Shown here one piece after another: positions 62,523 to 64,000 of a DNA stretch of 64,000 bases. This DNA comes from Phycisphaerales bacterium (lineage in GTDB: Bacteria > Planctomycetota > Phycisphaerae > Phycisphaerales > UBA1924), in NCBI GenBank assembly GCA_020847535.1, contig JADLBU010000118.1, forward strand, positions 1-64,000. The letters are read 5' to 3'. Both the position numbers and the translations under genes were made by a program. Within the stretch, counting starts at the first letter, position 1. Each line of letters opens with the position of its first letter. Below the pieces are notes generated by a model, which worked only from the letters and a program-made list of their open reading frames with translations, was not told where the DNA came from and did no database searches.

Positions 62523-62993
62523 CTATTCCTCGTTGCCCGTCCCCACAACCACAAACCCCAGCATCACGGGGTTGCCATCACTCCCGGTGGTTTCCAGCTG
62601 CGCGAGCACCAGCCGATCGGGCCTTTCCTTGGCGAAGAAGCCGCCGGCGCGGAAGGGTTCGGAGTACTCATCCCGGAACTCACGCAGGGGGAGCTTGATC
62701 GTCTGGCCGACGGCGAGCGTATCGAGGGGTCGAGAGAAGCGGCCGTTGAGCCAGAGCGTGCCCGCGGGATAGGCGTGGGCGGTGGTGTTGGTGAACTCGA
62801 TCTCCTGGTTCTCTCGGAAGACCTGGATGTCGAGCGTACGGCCGCGGAGGACTTCACGGGGGTAGGCCTTGGCGTACTCGACCGTGTCGGGGGTTGAGCT
62901 GCAACCGGGAAGACTCGCCACAGAGGCACAGAGGGCACAGAGGGCACAGAGAAATCCAGCAGAGAGTACCGTGTGTCGTCGACGATGTGCCAT
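62523..62993 (-). CDS. Lipoprotein with repeat-derived signal peptide (DUF-type)
   Basis: 156 residues from ATG 62993. The signal peptide VLSAGFLCALCALCASVASL is followed by PGC (lipobox-like SLPGC). Its core ALCALCAS is encoded by tandem CTCTGTGCC units, the left arm of repeat C6. The mature part is a small beta domain: GRTLDIQVFRENQEIEFTNT, AYPAGTLWLNGRFSRPLDTL, AVGQTIKLPLREFRDEYSEP and RLVLAQLETT. It looks like an Ig-like or cell-surface-binding fold. Function unknown. It is convergent with the M14 gene. Confidence 0.78.
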   Translation of the reverse strand: MAHRRRHTVLSAGFLCALCALCASVASLPGCSSTPDTVEYAKAYPREVLRGRTLDIQVFRENQEIEFTNTTAHAYPAGTLWLNGRFSRPLDTLAVGQTIKLPLREFRDEYSEPFRAGGFFAKERPDRLVLAQLETTGSDGNPVMLGFVVVGTGNEE

Positions 62994-63077
62994 CTGTTCA
63001 ACTCCAATCGCCCGATCAGCCTTCACCACATCAACCGTTTTTTCTCTGTGTTCTCTGTGCCTCTGTGCTGAGTCTTC
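62911..63077. repeat. Inverted-repeat element of the CACAGAG family, copy C6
   Basis: GACTCGCCACAGAGGCACAG, AGGGCACAGAGGGCACAGAG at the left; TTTTCTCTGTGTTCTCTGTG with CCTCTGTGCTGAGTC at the right. The left arm is coding (lipoprotein signal peptide); the right arm is in its upstream leader. Confidence 0.88.
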
Positions 63078-63112
63078 TCTTACCCGATCCCGGCTCTGAA
63101 TATAGTCCAAGA

Positions 63113-64000
63113 GTGTCCTGCACGACCAATAACGCCACACCCCCCAGCCCGGCGATCGCACCGGGGCGGCAGTCGATCGATCCCATGAAGATCGCCGGCG
63201 AGCTTTCCCGCCGGCACGGCGCGGGCGGGACGGATCCGCGGCTGGCACGGATCGCGCCGGGGTTTGATGCTCCTTTTTTCCAGGCCGGGCTAGCGGGGTA
63301 CAGCGATGCGGCGATGCGGATCATCGCCCGCAGGCACGGGTGCCCGTTCTGCATCACCGAAGCCCTCCTGGACCGCACGCTGCTCGCCGGCGGTCGCGGG
63401 TTCACCAAGGCCGACCTGGGTGAGCTGCACGACAACATCCCGGGCGGGATCGAGGACCACCCGCTCTCGGGGCAGATCATGGGCTCCCACCCCAAGGAGA
63501 TGGCCGCATCGGCCCTCAAGATGGCCGAGCAAGGCGCTCGCGGGGACAAGGCCTACCGCACGCTCGCGTACAAGGACGATCCGGAGCTGTGGGCGGATGT
63601 GGTCGAGACGCACTTGCGCCTCCCCGGCGGGGAGCAGCTTGGTCGAAGTGGCGAAGTGGCAGAGTGGCAGGGTGACAGAGTGGAGGAGTCGGACAGCGCA
63701 TGGTCCTGTGATGCGGTGGATGAGGCGCCGGACGCCTTGGCGGCAGATTCCCGGGGCGCATCATCCACTCTGCCACTTCGCCACTCTGCCACTCTGCCAC
63801 TTTCCTTTGAGACCATCGATGTGAACCTGGCCTGCCCCGTCAAGAAGATCAAGAACAAATCGCGAGGGGGGCACTGGCTCACCGACCCCGCCGGCGCCAT
63901 GGAGATCCTGGAGGCGGTGCGCGAGGCCGTCCCGGCGCACATCCCATGCACGCTGAAGATCCGCCGGGCCTTTGATGACACGCCGGAGATGGCGAGCAAC
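63113..64000 (+). CDS. tRNA-dihydrouridine synthase (DusB-like), 3' end outside window
   Basis: About 296 residues visible from GTG 63113 (ATG 63185 is also possible). TIM-barrel Dus features: PFFQAGLAGYSDAAMRIIAR (FMN site, about 50-69), GCPFCITEALLDRTLL, SGQIMGSHPKEMAASALKMA (about 120-139) and the active-site strand FETIDVNLACPVKKIKNKSR with the catalytic Cys. Normal Dus runs straight from the GQIMGS helix (ending AEQGA) into the IDVN strand. Here about 85 residues are inserted, most of them coded by an inverted-repeat element (63645-63803). It reduces uridines in tRNA D-loops. The gene continues past 64000. Confidence 0.85.
   Translation, partial: MSCTTNNATPPSPAIAPGRQSIDPMKIAGELSRRHGAGGTDPRLARIAPGFDAPFFQAGLAGYSDAAMRIIARRHGCPFCITEALLDRTLLAGGRGFTKADLGELHDNIPGGIEDHPLSGQIMGSHPKEMAASALKMAEQGARGDKAYRTLAYKDDPELWADVVETHLRLPGGEQLGRSGEVAEWQGDRVEESDSAWSCDAVDEAPDALAADSRGASSTLPLRHSATLPLSFETIDVNLACPVKKIKNKSRGGHWLTDPAGAMEILEAVREAVPAHIPCTLKIRRAFDDTPEMASN
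63645..63803. repeat. AGTGGC inverted-repeat element inserted in frame in the dus gene
   Basis: GAAGTGGCGAAGTGGCAGAG with TGGCAGGGTGACAGAGTGG at the left; CCACTCTGCCACTTCGCCAC with TCTGCCACTCTGCCACTTT at the right. The 159-base element is a multiple of three and read through as part of the protein. Confidence 0.85.

Overview
The window is high-GC bacterial chromosome, most likely from a planctomycete of the Phycisphaerae type. Support comes from a PEP-CTERM-like exported protein, dockerin-type EF-hands on a secreted peptidase, LPS-export permeases of a diderm envelope, flagellar rod and ring genes, frequent GTG/TTG starts, and many dispersed palindromic repeats between and inside genes. The taxonomic call is inference; no rRNA gene is present.

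Layout. 1-4.7 kb: a beta-glucan locus with a GH94 phosphorylase (cut by the window edge), a GH144-like secreted glucanase and a LacI regulator, with two LacI/cre-type operators. 4.7-9.7 kb: anti-sigma/ECF sigma pair, a B12-binding-fold protein, a UbiE/MenG methyltransferase and two small proteins. 9.9-15.3 kb: an envelope-lipid cluster in which LptF- and LptG-type permeases flank a GT39 glycosyltransferase and a PAP2 phosphatase. 15.3-21.4 kb: DinB, desaturase, DMT transporter, SH3-like protein, methyltransferase, PEP-CTERM protein. 21.7-27.8 kb (minus): accC, accB, an Xaa-Pro peptidase, a dead protein-kinase fragment and a phosphomannomutase. 28.1-34.3 kb: a TIR transmembrane protein, then flgF-flgG-flgA-flgH. 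34.5-44.4 kb: GT2, M24 peptidase, TerC, a large M14 peptidase, malate dehydrogenase, a CpcT-like/FKBP fusion and a SnoaL-like lipoprotein. 44.5-48.6 kb: rsmD, a small unknown gene, a graveyard of IS fragments and tRNA-Leu. 48.8-55.2 kb: DoxX, a vWA-like protein and the housekeeping run (glmU-prs fusion)-rplY-pth-rpsF with tRNA-Gln. 55.6-62.5 kb: DUF899 and O-methyltransferase, ggt with a TIR/concanavalin-fold protein, and an M14 carboxypeptidase. 62.5-64 kb: a lipoprotein and the start of a DusB-like tRNA-dihydrouridine synthase, cut by the window edge.

The most unusual signal is not one gene but a set of dispersed repeat families. Copies lie in intergenic DNA, but several are also read as protein. 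One approx. 90-bp family lies in the same reading frame in the TIR protein and in FlgA. A palindrome is read through in an M14 peptidase, and an inverted repeat interrupts the Dus barrel. Two different families supply the hydrophobic cores of lipoprotein signal peptides. This resembles Rickettsia palindromic elements, with apparent co-option for secretion.

Strand composition also changes near 44 kb: to the left the plus strand is C-rich in genes of both orientations, to the right it is G-rich. This is what a replication origin (or an inversion boundary) would give. No dnaA gene or clear DnaA-box cluster was seen.
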